64,000 bases of DNA from Neolewinella antarctica. GTDB taxonomy: Bacteria; Bacteroidota; Bacteroidia; Chitinophagales; Saprospiraceae. The notes beneath the pieces were generated by a model, which was not told the origin of the DNA, did no database searches, and saw only the letters and a program-made list of their open reading frames with translations. Numbering within the stretch: the stretch's first letter is position 1; every line of letters begins with the position of its first letter. Of this stretch, positions 43,972 to 52,482 are shown piece after piece. The position numbers were made by a program, and so were the translations under genes. The stretch spans positions 186,001-250,000 of the forward strand of contig NZ_JAATJH010000002.1 in the NCBI RefSeq assembly GCF_011927835.1, given 5' to 3'.

Positions 43972-44082
43972 GGGGGACACAAAACGCACAAAAGGAAAAC
44001 CGAGACTCATAAAAATGCGAATAGGTGATTCAACGCCAGGCTTCCTTCAGTGCCTTTTTGCTTCTTCTGTGTTTTGTGTGTT
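43972..44082. repeat. Degenerate CCACAAAGGACAC-family inverted repeat
   Basis: Left arm GGACACAAAACGCACAAAAG, right arm CCTTTTTGC...GTGTTTTGTGTG. It lies in the gap between the glycosyltransferase start and the galM stop. Confidence 0.55.
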
Positions 44083-44133
44083 AAAAAATCCAACTTTGTG
44101 CATTCCGTCATGATGGTAAGCGCGGAAGGTCAG

Positions 44134-45168
44134 CTACTCGAACCGGTAAACAGTAGTCGTCCGGTAAGTTTCACCGACTTTCAGCCGGGGCGTGGTGAAA
44201 TTTTCCTGGTTGGGGGAGTCGGGGAAATGCTGGGTTTCTAGGCAGATCGCCCGGTGGGTCGTTAGCGGTCTGCCACCCCGCTCGGTGTAGTCTCCCGAGC
44301 CGAAATTGGTCGTAAAGACCTGTACGCCCGGCTCGGTGGTCGAGCAAAATAGTTTACGGCCGGAAGCGGGGTCGGACAGCACGGCGAACGGACGTAAAGA
44401 GCCGTCGTAATCATTGATCGCCCACGTGTTGTCGTAACCGTTGGCGCTTTGGATCTGCGGGTGGTCGGCGTCAATGTCCTGGCCAACCGGCTTGGCAGAC
44501 GTGAAATCGAAGGGAGTACCCACTACGGGCTCGGTTTCCCCAAAAGGTATCCCCGCCTCGTTTACCGGGACGTAGCGGTCGGCACTCACCACTAGTTCCA
44601 AACCGTGCACGGTATCGGCCGTACCGATGTTGAAGTAGGTGTGGTTGGTGAGGTTAACGATGGTGTCCTTCGTGCTGGTCGCTTCGTAATTAATGCGCAG
44701 GGCGTTCTCGTTGTCCCAGGTGTAGGTGACGTGAACGGTAAGCTCACCCGGGAAACCCATGTCGCCGTCCGGGCTAACGTGGGTCAATCGGAGGCTAGCG
44801 TAATGGCTAGTTTCTTCGGTGCTGGCCGTCCAGACGTACTTATCGAAACCTTTGGGGCCACCGTGTAGCTGGTTACCATTGTCATTTGCCACGAGGTCGA
44901 ACTGCTCTTCGTTTAAACTGAATTGTGCCCCGGCGATGCGGTTGCCATACCGGCCGATGGTGGCACCGTAGTAAGGGTTGCCCTCCAAGTAACCAGCTAA
45001 GCTGTCGAAACCGATTACCATCTCGCCACCGTAACAGACAATGGAAGTCACCAGCGCGCCGTAGTTGGTAATCTTAACCGTGTTGCCCAGGTCGTTCGTG
45101 AGTGCGTACTGCTGAACCATCCCCTGACCGGGTGCTTCGCCGAAATCAGTAGTGATAATTGTGGGCAT
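44134..45168 (-). CDS. galM: Aldose 1-epimerase (mutarotase)
   Basis: Interconverts alpha and beta anomers of hexoses such as galactose. In 344 residues the family blocks are ITNYGALVTSIVCYGG, GATIGRYGNRIAGAQF, NQLHGGPKGFDKYVW (catalytic His region), NLTNHTYFNI (second His), QIQSANGYDNTWAIND and PGVQVFTTNFG, with the catalytic Glu in HRAICLETQHFPDSPN. No signal peptide, so probably cytoplasmic. It is transcribed away from the mutA-like gene upstream with 92 bp between, so it may be a separate unit. Confidence 0.95.
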   Translation of the reverse strand: MPTIITTDFGEAPGQGMVQQYALTNDLGNTVKITNYGALVTSIVCYGGEMVIGFDSLAGYLEGNPYYGATIGRYGNRIAGAQFSLNEEQFDLVANDNGNQLHGGPKGFDKYVWTASTEETSHYASLRLTHVSPDGDMGFPGELTVHVTYTWDNENALRINYEATSTKDTIVNLTNHTYFNIGTADTVHGLELVVSADRYVPVNEAGIPFGETEPVVGTPFDFTSAKPVGQDIDADHPQIQSANGYDNTWAINDYDGSLRPFAVLSDPASGRKLFCSTTEPGVQVFTTNFGSGDYTERGGRPLTTHRAICLETQHFPDSPNQENFTTPRLKVGETYRTTTVYRFE

Positions 45169-45260
45169 AGTTGATGTTTACGCGCCGTCTGCTCGACCCA
45201 CCACTACGGGGCGTACCGCAAGCCAGCACTGTTGTCTGAAATAGGAAATGTGAGAAATAG

Positions 45261-46364
45261 TTACAGATCTACGGCGGTAGCGAAACCACCCTGCTCGACC
45301 AAGTGCTGATAATTGTCGTAGGCGGCCTCGCTGAGCCGGTCCGTGATGGTTTTCAAATCACGTTCCTGAGCCAGGCTAGTGTATTCTTTGCGTAGTTCTT
45401 TCTGTACGTCGGTGGCGTGATTACGCGCGCGTACGGTTGGGGAATCGTCCACCTGCTCCAAGGGGGTAAGGAAAACCAGGTTGGCCCCACCCTGGATCAT
45501 GGCGTGCGCGTGAAGACTTAAGCGCTTACGGTTTTCCGCCCAGTCGTTCGTGAGCGTAGTGACGTCGGTGTGGGCGGAAATAAGTACTTTATCTTCCGTC
45601 GTGGTTACCCCGAACTCTTCTTTGAGCACGGTTGTCCAGAGCCGGCGAATTGCGCGCAACTTGGCCACGTCGCCGTGGAAGGACGTACCGACCGAAAGGG
45701 CAAACTTCAGGTGCCCGCAAGCCTGCCGGGCCGGATAACCTGCCGCCTCCAACGTCTTGAGGTAAGCAACGGCTTTCGCCAGGGAAAGGGCTATTTCCGT
45801 ATCCGCCAGGTCGGTTCCGTTGTTAAAGCCGGCCGCATTCACCTGCAGAACGGTAAAGCCGGGCATCCACTTAGCAACGAAGCGCAGTAAGCGCACCAGC
45901 GGGGGGAACGGCGGTTCCGACCAGTCCAGCAGGGGGTCGAAATCAACCGAGCCCACGACTTTACTCAGGTCGTACCCGTGCTGGCGCAGGTAGCGGACGA
46001 GGTCGCGAAACAACTCCGCCGGGTCCTGGCCGGGGTAACGCAGGGAGCAGTGGAGGCCCGTCGTGGAGGCGTCGATGTCTTTTAGGATTCTGTTGATCGT
46101 CGTCGCGTCCGGCTGGCGGTAGAGGCGGAACAAAAGTGCCTCGGCCCCGCGTTCGATCTCGGCTTTGGCGTAGCGATTTATTTCCCCGTAGGAACCCTCG
46201 TCCACGTACGCGCCGATGAGCCAGTCCGGTGCAGCCCGGCGCTCACCACCGCCCTGCGTAAGTTGTTCGGCCACCAGCCGGTCGAGGTCGGTCAGCGACC
46301 GGTCGGCCAGTAGGGTCTGGAGCGGTTCCGTCCAGTCGAGGGTGGGGGGGGAGGAAGCATTCAT
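45261..46364 (-). CDS. Methylmalonyl-CoA mutase small-subunit-like protein, short form
   Basis: A 367-residue TIM-barrel protein of the MutA/MutB family: VVGSVDFDPLLDWSEPPFPP, LQVNAAGFNNGTDLADTEIALSLAKAVAYL, SVGTSFHGDVAKLRAIRRLW and ISAHTDVTTLTNDWAENRKRLSLHAHAMIQGGANLVFLTP. These align with the barrel of the non-catalytic small subunit. It is clearly shorter than the usual small subunit and has no cobalamin-binding domain. The MutB large subunit is not adjacent. It may be a diverged stand-alone mutase-like protein or the partner of a mutB elsewhere. The frame is intact, so it is not an obvious pseudogene. Confidence 0.82.
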   Translation of the reverse strand: MNASSPPTLDWTEPLQTLLADRSLTDLDRLVAEQLTQGGGERRAAPDWLIGAYVDEGSYGEINRYAKAEIERGAEALLFRLYRQPDATTINRILKDIDASTTGLHCSLRYPGQDPAELFRDLVRYLRQHGYDLSKVVGSVDFDPLLDWSEPPFPPLVRLLRFVAKWMPGFTVLQVNAAGFNNGTDLADTEIALSLAKAVAYLKTLEAAGYPARQACGHLKFALSVGTSFHGDVAKLRAIRRLWTTVLKEEFGVTTTEDKVLISAHTDVTTLTNDWAENRKRLSLHAHAMIQGGANLVFLTPLEQVDDSPTVRARNHATDVQKELRKEYTSLAQERDLKTITDRLSEAAYDNYQHLVEQGGFATAVDL

Positions 46365-46465
46365 TGGCGAGGGGTGTGCGGGGAATCCTGTAAACGTCGG
46401 TGAAAGTTACGGTGTGCGGTGCTAGCATTGGGGCTTTTCACGGCTTTGCCGTTCCCATTTTACCC

Positions 46466-46520
46466 CGCACCCGTCCCGATAGCTATTGGAACGCAAAATT
46501 AGGGCGTGGTCGCGGGTGCC
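46466..46520. repeat. Composite repeat: CACCCGTCCCGA...GCAAAAT unit plus a GCACCCGCGACCGCGCC-family copy
   Basis: CCGCACCCGTCCCGATAGCT leads into ATTGGAACGCAAAAT, and GGGCGTGGTCGCGGGTGCC follows in opposite orientation (46502-46520). A sister of the first part is at 60359-60387. It joins the palindromic and GC-rich repeat families in one place. Confidence 0.75.
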
Positions 46521-46542
46521 ATGAAATGGGGATGAAGCAGAG

Positions 46543-48078
46543 TTATACCAACAACGAACGACCACCCATGACGGCCGGCTGTTCGAGGCCCATAAAGGCC
46601 AGTAGGGTAGGGGCTACGTCGCCGAGCTTACCGTCTTTACGCAACTTAACGGACGCATCCGGGCCGACGTAAATAACCGGGACCGGGTTGGTCGTGTGCG
46701 CAGTATGCACCGTGCCTTCCGGGGTCCGCATCACGTCGGAATTGCCGTGGTCGGCGATAACCAGCACGTGGTAACCGAGCGCCGTAGCGGTCTGCAGGAC
46801 TGTGCCGAGGCAGCCATCAACAACCTCGGCGGCCTCGATGGCGGCCTCCCAAACACCGGTGTGGCCCACCATGTCGGTGTTGGCGAAATTCAGGCAAATG
46901 AAGTCTGGCTGGTTGTCCCGCATGTCCTTCACGATGGCGTCGCGGATACCGTAAGCGCCCATTTCCGGCTTCTTGTCGTACGTTTCCACGTCGCGCGGGG
47001 AGTCGATCAAAATCCGCCGCTCGCCGGGGAATTCATCTTCCTGGCCACCGCTAAAGAAGAAAGTAACGTGGGCGTATTTCTCCGTCTCGGCAATTCGGAC
47101 CTGTGTTTTCCCGGCCTTTGCGATTACCTCGCCCATGGTTTGGTTCAGGTCGTCCGGCGTGAAGAGCACCTCTACGTCACGAAATTTCTCGTCGTACTGG
47201 GTCAGGCAAACGTAGTGCAGATCGGGCACCGGCGTCATTTGTTGTTCGGGGAAAGATTCCTGCGTCAGCGCCCGTGTGATCTGCCGGGGCCGGTCCGTCC
47301 GGAAGTTGAAATTGATGACCACGTCCCCCGGCTCGATGGTCGCGACGCGCGAACCGTCCGGATCGACCACGGAAATAGGGTCGATAAATTCGTCGGTTTG
47401 TCCGCTATCGTAGGCGGCCCGTACGGCGGCGAGTACGTCCGTCGTGGGTGTTCCCACCCCACGGACCAGCAGGTCGTAAGCTTTCTGGATGCGTTCCCAG
47501 CGAGTGTCGCGGTCCATGGCGTAAAAGCGGCCGATGACGGAAGCGAGTTTGGCGGGGCCGCTCGCAATGTGCTCCGTCAATGTTTTCAGAAAATCCATAC
47601 CGGAGGTAGGCGCCACGTCGCGCCCGTCGGTGAAGGCGTGGATGAAGATTTTCTCGTTACCCGCCTCGGTGGCGATGTCCGTTAGTCGCAGCAAGTGGTC
47701 GATGTGCGAATGCACGCCGCCGTCACTGACCAGACCGATGAAGTGGACGTTCTTATCGTTCTCCCGGGCGTAGCGTAGCGCGTTTTGCAGGACGGGAAGT
47801 CGTTGCAATTCGCCCTCCCGAATAGCTTTGTTGATGCGGGCAAAACTCTGGTAGACGACCCGCCCGGCACCGATGTTGAGGTGGCCGACCTCGGAGTTGC
47901 CCATTTGACCTTCCGGCAGGCCGACTTCCTCGCCGTAGGTGACGAGCGTCGCGTGGGGGCAGTCGCGGTTAATACGGTCGAAATTGGGGGTTCTTGCCTG
48001 GGCGAGGGCATCGTCCGCGGGGCGGGCGCCGAGGCCCCAACCGTCGAGGATGATGAGGAAGGCTTTGTTGGAAGTCAT
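46543..48078 (-). CDS. gpmI: 2,3-bisphosphoglycerate-independent phosphoglycerate mutase
   Basis: Interconverts 3- and 2-phosphoglycerate in glycolysis using two Mn2+ ions. In 511 residues, ILDGWGLG carries the first Asp, and QMGNSEVGHLNIGAGR the phosphorylated Ser. VHSHIDHL, HAFTDGRDV, NFRTDRPRQIT, NFANTDMVGHTG and VIADHGNSD supply further metal and substrate residues. ATG 48078 gives MTSNKAFLIILDG; the longer upstream reading has no conserved sequence. Likely cytoplasmic and monocistronic. Confidence 0.97.
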   Translation of the reverse strand: MTSNKAFLIILDGWGLGARPADDALAQARTPNFDRINRDCPHATLVTYGEEVGLPEGQMGNSEVGHLNIGAGRVVYQSFARINKAIREGELQRLPVLQNALRYARENDKNVHFIGLVSDGGVHSHIDHLLRLTDIATEAGNEKIFIHAFTDGRDVAPTSGMDFLKTLTEHIASGPAKLASVIGRFYAMDRDTRWERIQKAYDLLVRGVGTPTTDVLAAVRAAYDSGQTDEFIDPISVVDPDGSRVATIEPGDVVINFNFRTDRPRQITRALTQESFPEQQMTPVPDLHYVCLTQYDEKFRDVEVLFTPDDLNQTMGEVIAKAGKTQVRIAETEKYAHVTFFFSGGQEDEFPGERRILIDSPRDVETYDKKPEMGAYGIRDAIVKDMRDNQPDFICLNFANTDMVGHTGVWEAAIEAAEVVDGCLGTVLQTATALGYHVLVIADHGNSDVMRTPEGTVHTAHTTNPVPVIYVGPDASVKLRKDGKLGDVAPTLLAFMGLEQPAVMGGRSLLV

Positions 48079-48333
48079 GTTTTCGGGGGTACGTGGACAC
48101 GCGAAGGTACGTGGTTTTGGGGGCGGGTAGCGCAGTCGCCACCTCCCGAACTTTAACCTTAACTTCACAATCCTGTTTCCCACGAAGACGTTTCCTGGCT
48201 GAATGCGACGTAACCCATAATCTACCATTCGAGCGCGAAAAGCTTTAATTGAAGTTCATTTTACTGCGCGTTCGCTTCCGGCCCACCCTCGCCGTACTGT
48301 ACTTATAACACCACGCTTAAAAACCCTATCTCC

Positions 48334-48729
48334 ATGAAAACGCTACTCATTCTACTTTCCGGGCTCTTTGTTTCTTCTTCCGTGGGCATCGCCCAGAAAC
48401 CCGCTTCCCTGGAAGAAGTCTGTGCCGCCGTAGGGGCGGCCAAGGTCGAATCACTGGTGGCCGCAATTGGTGACGACCTGGAGCTGAGTATCCTGGATAA
48501 TGAAGCCGTGTACAGCCGGGCCGACGCCGCCACGGCGCTCAAAAAGTTCTTCGCCGGCTTCACGAAAACGAGTTTTGGTAAAGTCCACCAGGGTGCTTCC
48601 AAGGCGGACGATGCGGAGTACTGCATTGGGACGTTGACGACGGATAAGGGCTCGTTTCGCGTCTACATCTACGTAGCTAAAAAAGGGCCGGGCATCGTCC
48701 TGGAGGAGCTGCGGTTCGACCCCAGCTAG
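48334..48729 (+). CDS. DUF4783-family exported protein
   Basis: A 131-residue protein with a signal peptide (MKTLLILLSGLFVSSSVGIAQ). The mature domain (about 20-130) has the small alpha+beta, NTF2-like pattern of DUF4783, including ELSILDNEAVYSRADAATAL and GTLTTDKGSFRVYIYVAKKG. The family is common in Bacteroidota and has no known function. Convergent with the GT9 gene, 14 bp apart. Confidence 0.85.
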   Translation: MKTLLILLSGLFVSSSVGIAQKPASLEEVCAAVGAAKVESLVAAIGDDLELSILDNEAVYSRADAATALKKFFAGFTKTSFGKVHQGASKADDAEYCIGTLTTDKGSFRVYIYVAKKGPGIVLEELRFDPS

Positions 48730-48743
48730 GGTAAAACTTACTG

Positions 48744-49769
48744 TTATTCGCTCAGGATACTGGCGCAAATACTAGCCAATTCCGATGCGGACTGGTCCTT
48801 GATGCAGCGAAAATGCCCCCGGGGGCACTCCGCAAAACCGATCTTCGAACAGGGGCGGCAGGGCAGGTCAAGTACCTCCTGCCGCCTTTCTTTTTCCACT
48901 TTTTCCTGCCCCGGTAGGTAAGGGTACATCCCCAGCGCGGGCACCGTGTTACCCCACACACTCACGATCGGTTTACGGAAGGCGGCGGCGATGTGCATTA
49001 ACCCGGTATCGTGGGTGATGACGGCGGTCGCTTGGCGGACCACATCGGCCGATCCGGCAAGGTTAAACGTCCCGCAGGCGTTCGTTACGTGGGGTAAATC
49101 ATGAGCTATTCTTGCACCAATTTCTTTTTCCGCCGGTCCGCCGAGCAGGACGATCGGGTGGTCGAGCGCTGCACAAAATGCCCGCATCTGGGTTTCGGTC
49201 AGTCGTTTGGTGGCGTGGGCCGCACCGATGACGAAGGCTAGGTACTTTGTCGGAATACCCGCCTCTTCGAGGTCCACCCGGTCTTTTTCCGGAATAAAAT
49301 AATCTAGCCCCAGGCCGTCATCCACGACGCCGAAGGGTGCCGCCGCCGCGAGGTAGCGCTGGACGATGTGGACCTCCGGCATCCGGTTGATCTTCAGCTT
49401 GGTCAGCAGGAACTTCTCGAAATTTAGCTTATCGAACGTAGTAATCAGGGGGCGCGGCCGCATGTGCCGGGTTAGTGGGAAGGGGAGCAAAATCCGGCAC
49501 TTCAACTCCAGCGTTCGTAAGTTGCCGTGCAGGTCGATGCACCCGTCGTATTTACTTTGCACCAGCGACCGCGCCACTTCCTTTAGATCCTTTTTGATGA
49601 CGATGACCTTGTCGACGTAAGGGTTTGCTTCGAGAATACCCGCAAAAGGTGCTTTCGTCAGAAAGTGAATCTCCGCCCCAGTCTGCTGCTTCAGGCACCG
49701 GATAACGGGAGTAGTAAGGACGATATCGCCGATGGACGAAAACCGGACGATGAGGACCTTTTTGGGCAT
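48744..49769 (-). CDS. Family 9 glycosyltransferase (ADP-heptose:LPS heptosyltransferase-like)
   Basis: A 341-residue GT-B enzyme of the heptosyltransferase type. The N-terminal FSSIGDIVLTTPVIRCLK and C-terminal ITHDTGLMHIAAAFRKPIVSVWG blocks are characteristic. A C-terminal Cys-rich segment (LPCRPCSKIGFAECPRGHFRC) is frequent in this group. It probably adds a sugar to lipopolysaccharide or a related glycan at the inner membrane. ATG 49769 lies after a region with a CCACAAAGG inverted repeat on its 5' side. Confidence 0.92.
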   Translation of the reverse strand: MPKKVLIVRFSSIGDIVLTTPVIRCLKQQTGAEIHFLTKAPFAGILEANPYVDKVIVIKKDLKEVARSLVQSKYDGCIDLHGNLRTLELKCRILLPFPLTRHMRPRPLITTFDKLNFEKFLLTKLKINRMPEVHIVQRYLAAAAPFGVVDDGLGLDYFIPEKDRVDLEEAGIPTKYLAFVIGAAHATKRLTETQMRAFCAALDHPIVLLGGPAEKEIGARIAHDLPHVTNACGTFNLAGSADVVRQATAVITHDTGLMHIAAAFRKPIVSVWGNTVPALGMYPYLPGQEKVEKERRQEVLDLPCRPCSKIGFAECPRGHFRCIKDQSASELASICASILSE

Positions 49770-49819
49770 GGCGTGAAGGTAGTCGCTTAATTGATCATCG
49801 GGCTTTTACCAAATTTTCA

Positions 49820-49882
49820 CCACAAAGGACACAGAGTACACAAAGGGTAGCTCTACTGTGTGCTTTTTGTGTCCTTTGTGGT
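49820..49882. repeat. CCACAAAGGACAC...GTCCTTTGTGG inverted repeat
   Basis: The best-formed copy of the family: CCACAAAGGACACAGAGTAC on the left, CTTTTTGTGTCCTTTGTGG on the right, with about a 20-base loop. It lies between the GT9 start and the SdiA-regulated-like stop. Confidence 0.85.
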
Positions 49883-49905
49883 AGAGATTAATATGTCTCA
49901 CAAGT

Positions 49906-50799
49906 TTATCTGGCTACGGGAGCAAGCTTAAATATTCTTGCCTTGGCTTTTCCTTTCGCTTCGGTGCTGATGTACAAGGTCCCGTCGGGCGCAAACGCGA
50001 GGCCTTCCGGCTGGGCGAAGTAGCTTTTTTTGAGCCGGTGTAATTCCAGAATATCGCCGGCGGGGCTGAGGACCATCAGTATTTTACCGACCGAAGAAGT
50101 CAGGTAAAGATTTCCCGTGCCGGGCTGGATGGCGAGGGCGGAGGGGGCCAGGTCGTACTTTTCCTCGGCGCTGAAAAAAGCGGTTAGTTTCTCGTGGTTG
50201 GCCGACCAGGTTGCTCCGGTCAGGTAATCATTAACGGCGGTGCGTTGAATGCCGTAAACGGGGTCGTCGGCCAGGGTTTTTGTGGCGAGGTCGAAGGCGA
50301 AAATGTAGCGGCCGTCCTTGGCATTTCCGTCGTCGTCCGCGTCTTGTTTGCAGGCGAGTAGGAGGCGGTTGTTGGCCCGGTCGTAGGCGAGGCCCTCGAC
50401 GTCGTTATCGCCGGTCAGGGCGGTATTATACTTTTCGACCCGTTGATCCGGTTGGCCGGGGCGGATGATGTGGTAAAGCGTACCGGTGCTCTTGACGACC
50501 CAGATATCTTTGTCGACGACTTCAATGCCTTCGTAATCGCCGTCTTTCCAAAAATCTATGCTCCAGAGTACCCGGCCCGCGGCGTTGAGGCGATAGACTT
50601 TACCGGATTCATCCTGCACGGCCAGAAATTCGTCCGGGCGGTCGTAGGCGACGCTCAGGCCGGAGATTTCGGCGAGTTCATCGGGCAGTTCCGCTACCAA
50701 CGTAGGGCTGGTAAAATCGTAGCTCGACGGGGCGGACTGGGACATAGCGAAAGCGGAGAAAAAAAGCAATAAGCTCAGGAGAGAGATTCGTGTTGGCAT
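49906..50799 (-). CDS. SdiA-regulated-family secreted beta-propeller-like protein
   Basis: A 297-residue protein with a signal peptide (LSLLLFFSAFAMSQSA). The body fits the SdiA-regulated/phytase-like propeller family: ELAEISGLSVAYDRPDEFLAVQDESG, DGDYEGIEVVDKDIWVVKSTG, NDVEGLAYDRANNRLLLACKQ, SALAIQPGTGNLYLTSS and QPEGLAFAPDGTLYISTEAKG. Such proteins are extracytoplasmic and their function is mostly unknown. No lipobox or sorting domain is seen. Divergent from pdeM. Confidence 0.85.
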   Translation of the reverse strand: MPTRISLLSLLLFFSAFAMSQSAPSSYDFTSPTLVAELPDELAEISGLSVAYDRPDEFLAVQDESGKVYRLNAAGRVLWSIDFWKDGDYEGIEVVDKDIWVVKSTGTLYHIIRPGQPDQRVEKYNTALTGDNDVEGLAYDRANNRLLLACKQDADDDGNAKDGRYIFAFDLATKTLADDPVYGIQRTAVNDYLTGATWSANHEKLTAFFSAEEKYDLAPSALAIQPGTGNLYLTSSVGKILMVLSPAGDILELHRLKKSYFAQPEGLAFAPDGTLYISTEAKGKAKARIFKLAPVAR

Positions 50800-50887
50800 A
50801 GCAAAGGGTTCGGAAAATAAAACGACACTTATCGGACCGATGTTTTAGCCACAATTCGTGGTAGCCGACTTAGTTTTGCCACCGATT

Positions 50888-51535
50888 ATGGAAGAAGTCT
50901 ACGTGCACGGCAACCGGTTCTTACTGCACCCCCAAAAGGCGATCTACTGGCCGGCGGAGAAAGCGCTGCTGCTGAGTGATTTACACTTAGGAAAGGGTGC
51001 TCACTTTCGCAAGGCGGGCATCGCCGTACCCCGCAGCGTAGCGGACGTAAATTTCAAACGGTTAGACATTCTGATCGAAGACTGCCAGCCGGAACGCGTT
51101 ATTTTTCTCGGCGATCTTTTCCACAGCGACTACAACCACGTGTGGCGGATGTTTTGCGACTACCTGTGCGAGTACAACCACGTCAGCTTCGAGCTCGTGC
51201 CCGGCAACCACGATATTTTACCGGGCTCGGCCTACGAGGAAAGTTGCATGAAAATGCAGCCGGAAATCCTGGTCGTGGGTAACCTCGCCCTGAGCCACCA
51301 CCCGTTGGAAAAACATGAATTGCCGACTGGGACGTATAACATCTACGGACACATCCACCCCTGCGTTCGATTGGTGGACGCGGCGGGCTCGACGCTGAAG
51401 CTGCCGGCCTTTTTCTTCGGCCCCACGGCGGGTATCCTGCCGGCTTTCGGGGAGTTCACGGGGTGCGCGGAGGTGAAGGCGCGGGCGGCGGATCGGGTGT
51501 TCGTGCTGGCGGAGGGGGCGGTTATTGGGATGTAG
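50888..51535 (+). CDS. pdeM: Ligase-associated DNA-damage-response endonuclease PdeM
   Basis: Calcineurin-like phosphoesterase of 215 residues. Metal motifs are LLLSDLHLGKGAHFRK (DxH), VIFLGDLFHS (GD), ELVPGNHDILP (GNHD), LALSHHP and NIYGHIHPC (GHxH). The GKGAHFRKAGIAVP segment is diagnostic for PdeM. Homologues usually sit with an ATP-dependent DNA ligase, an Lhr-type helicase and an exonuclease; none of these is next to it here. ATG 50888 is chosen over GTG 50858. Confidence 0.9.
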   Translation: MEEVYVHGNRFLLHPQKAIYWPAEKALLLSDLHLGKGAHFRKAGIAVPRSVADVNFKRLDILIEDCQPERVIFLGDLFHSDYNHVWRMFCDYLCEYNHVSFELVPGNHDILPGSAYEESCMKMQPEILVVGNLALSHHPLEKHELPTGTYNIYGHIHPCVRLVDAAGSTLKLPAFFFGPTAGILPAFGEFTGCAEVKARAADRVFVLAEGAVIGM

Positions 51536-51537
51536 AT

Positions 51538-51622
51538 TTTTGGTCTTTGGTCTTTGGTCTGAGGTCTATGGTCTCTACTCTAGACTACAGACCAAAGACC
51601 AAAGACTACAGACCAAAGACTC
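51538..51622. repeat. GGTCTTT/AAAGACC inverted heptamer arrays between convergent pdeM and ppa
   Basis: TTGGTCT-type units on the left and AGACCAA-type units on the right form a long imperfect hairpin with loop CTCTACTCTAGACTAC or nearby. It sits exactly between two convergent stop codons and probably works as a bidirectional terminator. Confidence 0.8.
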
Positions 51623-51624
51623 TT

Positions 51625-52350
51625 CTACAAGTCCCCCAGAATAGTATCCCGACGCTGACCAAGGCGCATCGCTTCCATCAAGGTGCTCGACATAACTTCT
51701 TCCAGGTTACCGTAATGCTCCTGGTAGTCTTTACGACTCGCTTGAATCACGATTTTGGCCTCTTCCGCCCCGTAGACGTGGGTGATCTCACACTTGGGCG
51801 CTTCGCTCGGAAGTTGCTTGTAGGTAAGGAAGTAATGCTGAAGACGACGGAGGATGGACTGGGGCAGATCTTCGATGTCGCGCCACTTGTCGTAGACTTC
51901 GTCGTTTTCGAGCACGGCGATGATTTTGTCGTCGGCTTCACCACCGTCGAGCATTCGGAAGCCACCGATGGGGCGGGCTTTGACGATAATGTTTCCGTGG
52001 GTAATCTCCCGCTCGGTTAAGACGCAAATGTCGAGCGGGTCGCCGTCGCCAACAATGCCTTCGCGGCCGGTTTGCTTCATGCAGTAATCGGCCACGGCGT
52101 CCATACAGTAAGTCTGGGGGATGAAGCCGTAGAGAGCCGGAACGATGTTGGAGAACTTCTGGGGGCGGTCGATCATCAGAAAGCCGCTCTTCTTGTCGAT
52201 CTCGTACTTGACGGTGTCGCTCGGAATAACTTCGATAAAAGAGGTTAGGATATCCGGGGCACGGGAGCCGATTTCAATGCCGTGCCAGGGGTGGCTGGCG
52301 TAGCGCAGGCCGATAAGTTTCCAGAGTTTGTCGTAGGCTTCGGATGCCAT
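51625..52350 (-). CDS. ppa: Inorganic pyrophosphatase (family I)
   Basis: Hydrolyses PPi made by biosynthetic reactions, using Mg2+. The signature GDGDPLDICVL (DxDPxD) is present, with EIDKKSGFLMIDRP and GFIPQTYC upstream and GGEADDKIIAVLENDEVY after it. At 241 residues it is longer than the ~175-residue bacterial standard; the extra residues are at both ends. ATG 52350 gives MASEAYDKLW. A -7-like TACCTTTG lies 30 bp upstream. Confidence 0.95.
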   Translation of the reverse strand: MASEAYDKLWKLIGLRYASHPWHGIEIGSRAPDILTSFIEVIPSDTVKYEIDKKSGFLMIDRPQKFSNIVPALYGFIPQTYCMDAVADYCMKQTGREGIVGDGDPLDICVLTEREITHGNIIVKARPIGGFRMLDGGEADDKIIAVLENDEVYDKWRDIEDLPQSILRRLQHYFLTYKQLPSEAPKCEITHVYGAEEAKIVIQASRKDYQEHYGNLEEVMSSTLMEAMRLGQRRDTILGDL

Positions 52351-52379
52351 GGTCAGTCGTTTTCTTGTTGAAGGGGGCG

Positions 52380-52387
52380 CAAAGGTA
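52380..52387 (-). promoter_or_regulatory. Putative -7 element TACCTTTG upstream of ppa
   Basis: Exact TAnnTTTG match on the reverse strand, giving a leader of about 25 bases. Confidence 0.45.
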
Positions 52388-52465
52388 CGGTTTACCGGTG
52401 GAGGAAGATGAACGGGTGGATTATGATTACTGATCGGAGTACACTTCCTCGCATCAGCCAAATTC

Positions 52466-52482
52466 CGCACCCGCGTCAGCGC
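52466..52482 (+). repeat. GCACCCGCG-family repeat overlapping the modC stop codon
   Basis: CGCACCCGCGTCAGCGC followed by AAAATA, a tail also seen at 46466 and 60359. The modC TGA (52476-52478, reverse strand) lies inside the repeat. Confidence 0.65.

Noticed and set aside
45261-46364. The short mutase-like gene as a pseudogene
   Set aside because: The frame is intact, barrel motifs are conserved and start and stop are normal; there is no sign of frameshift.
46696-47685. Long open frame opposite gpmI (about 329 codons), and similar long antisense frames in mfd and the OmpA-SBP gene
   Set aside because: They lie entirely within well-conserved genes and show no recognisable protein features; they result from GC-rich codon use.
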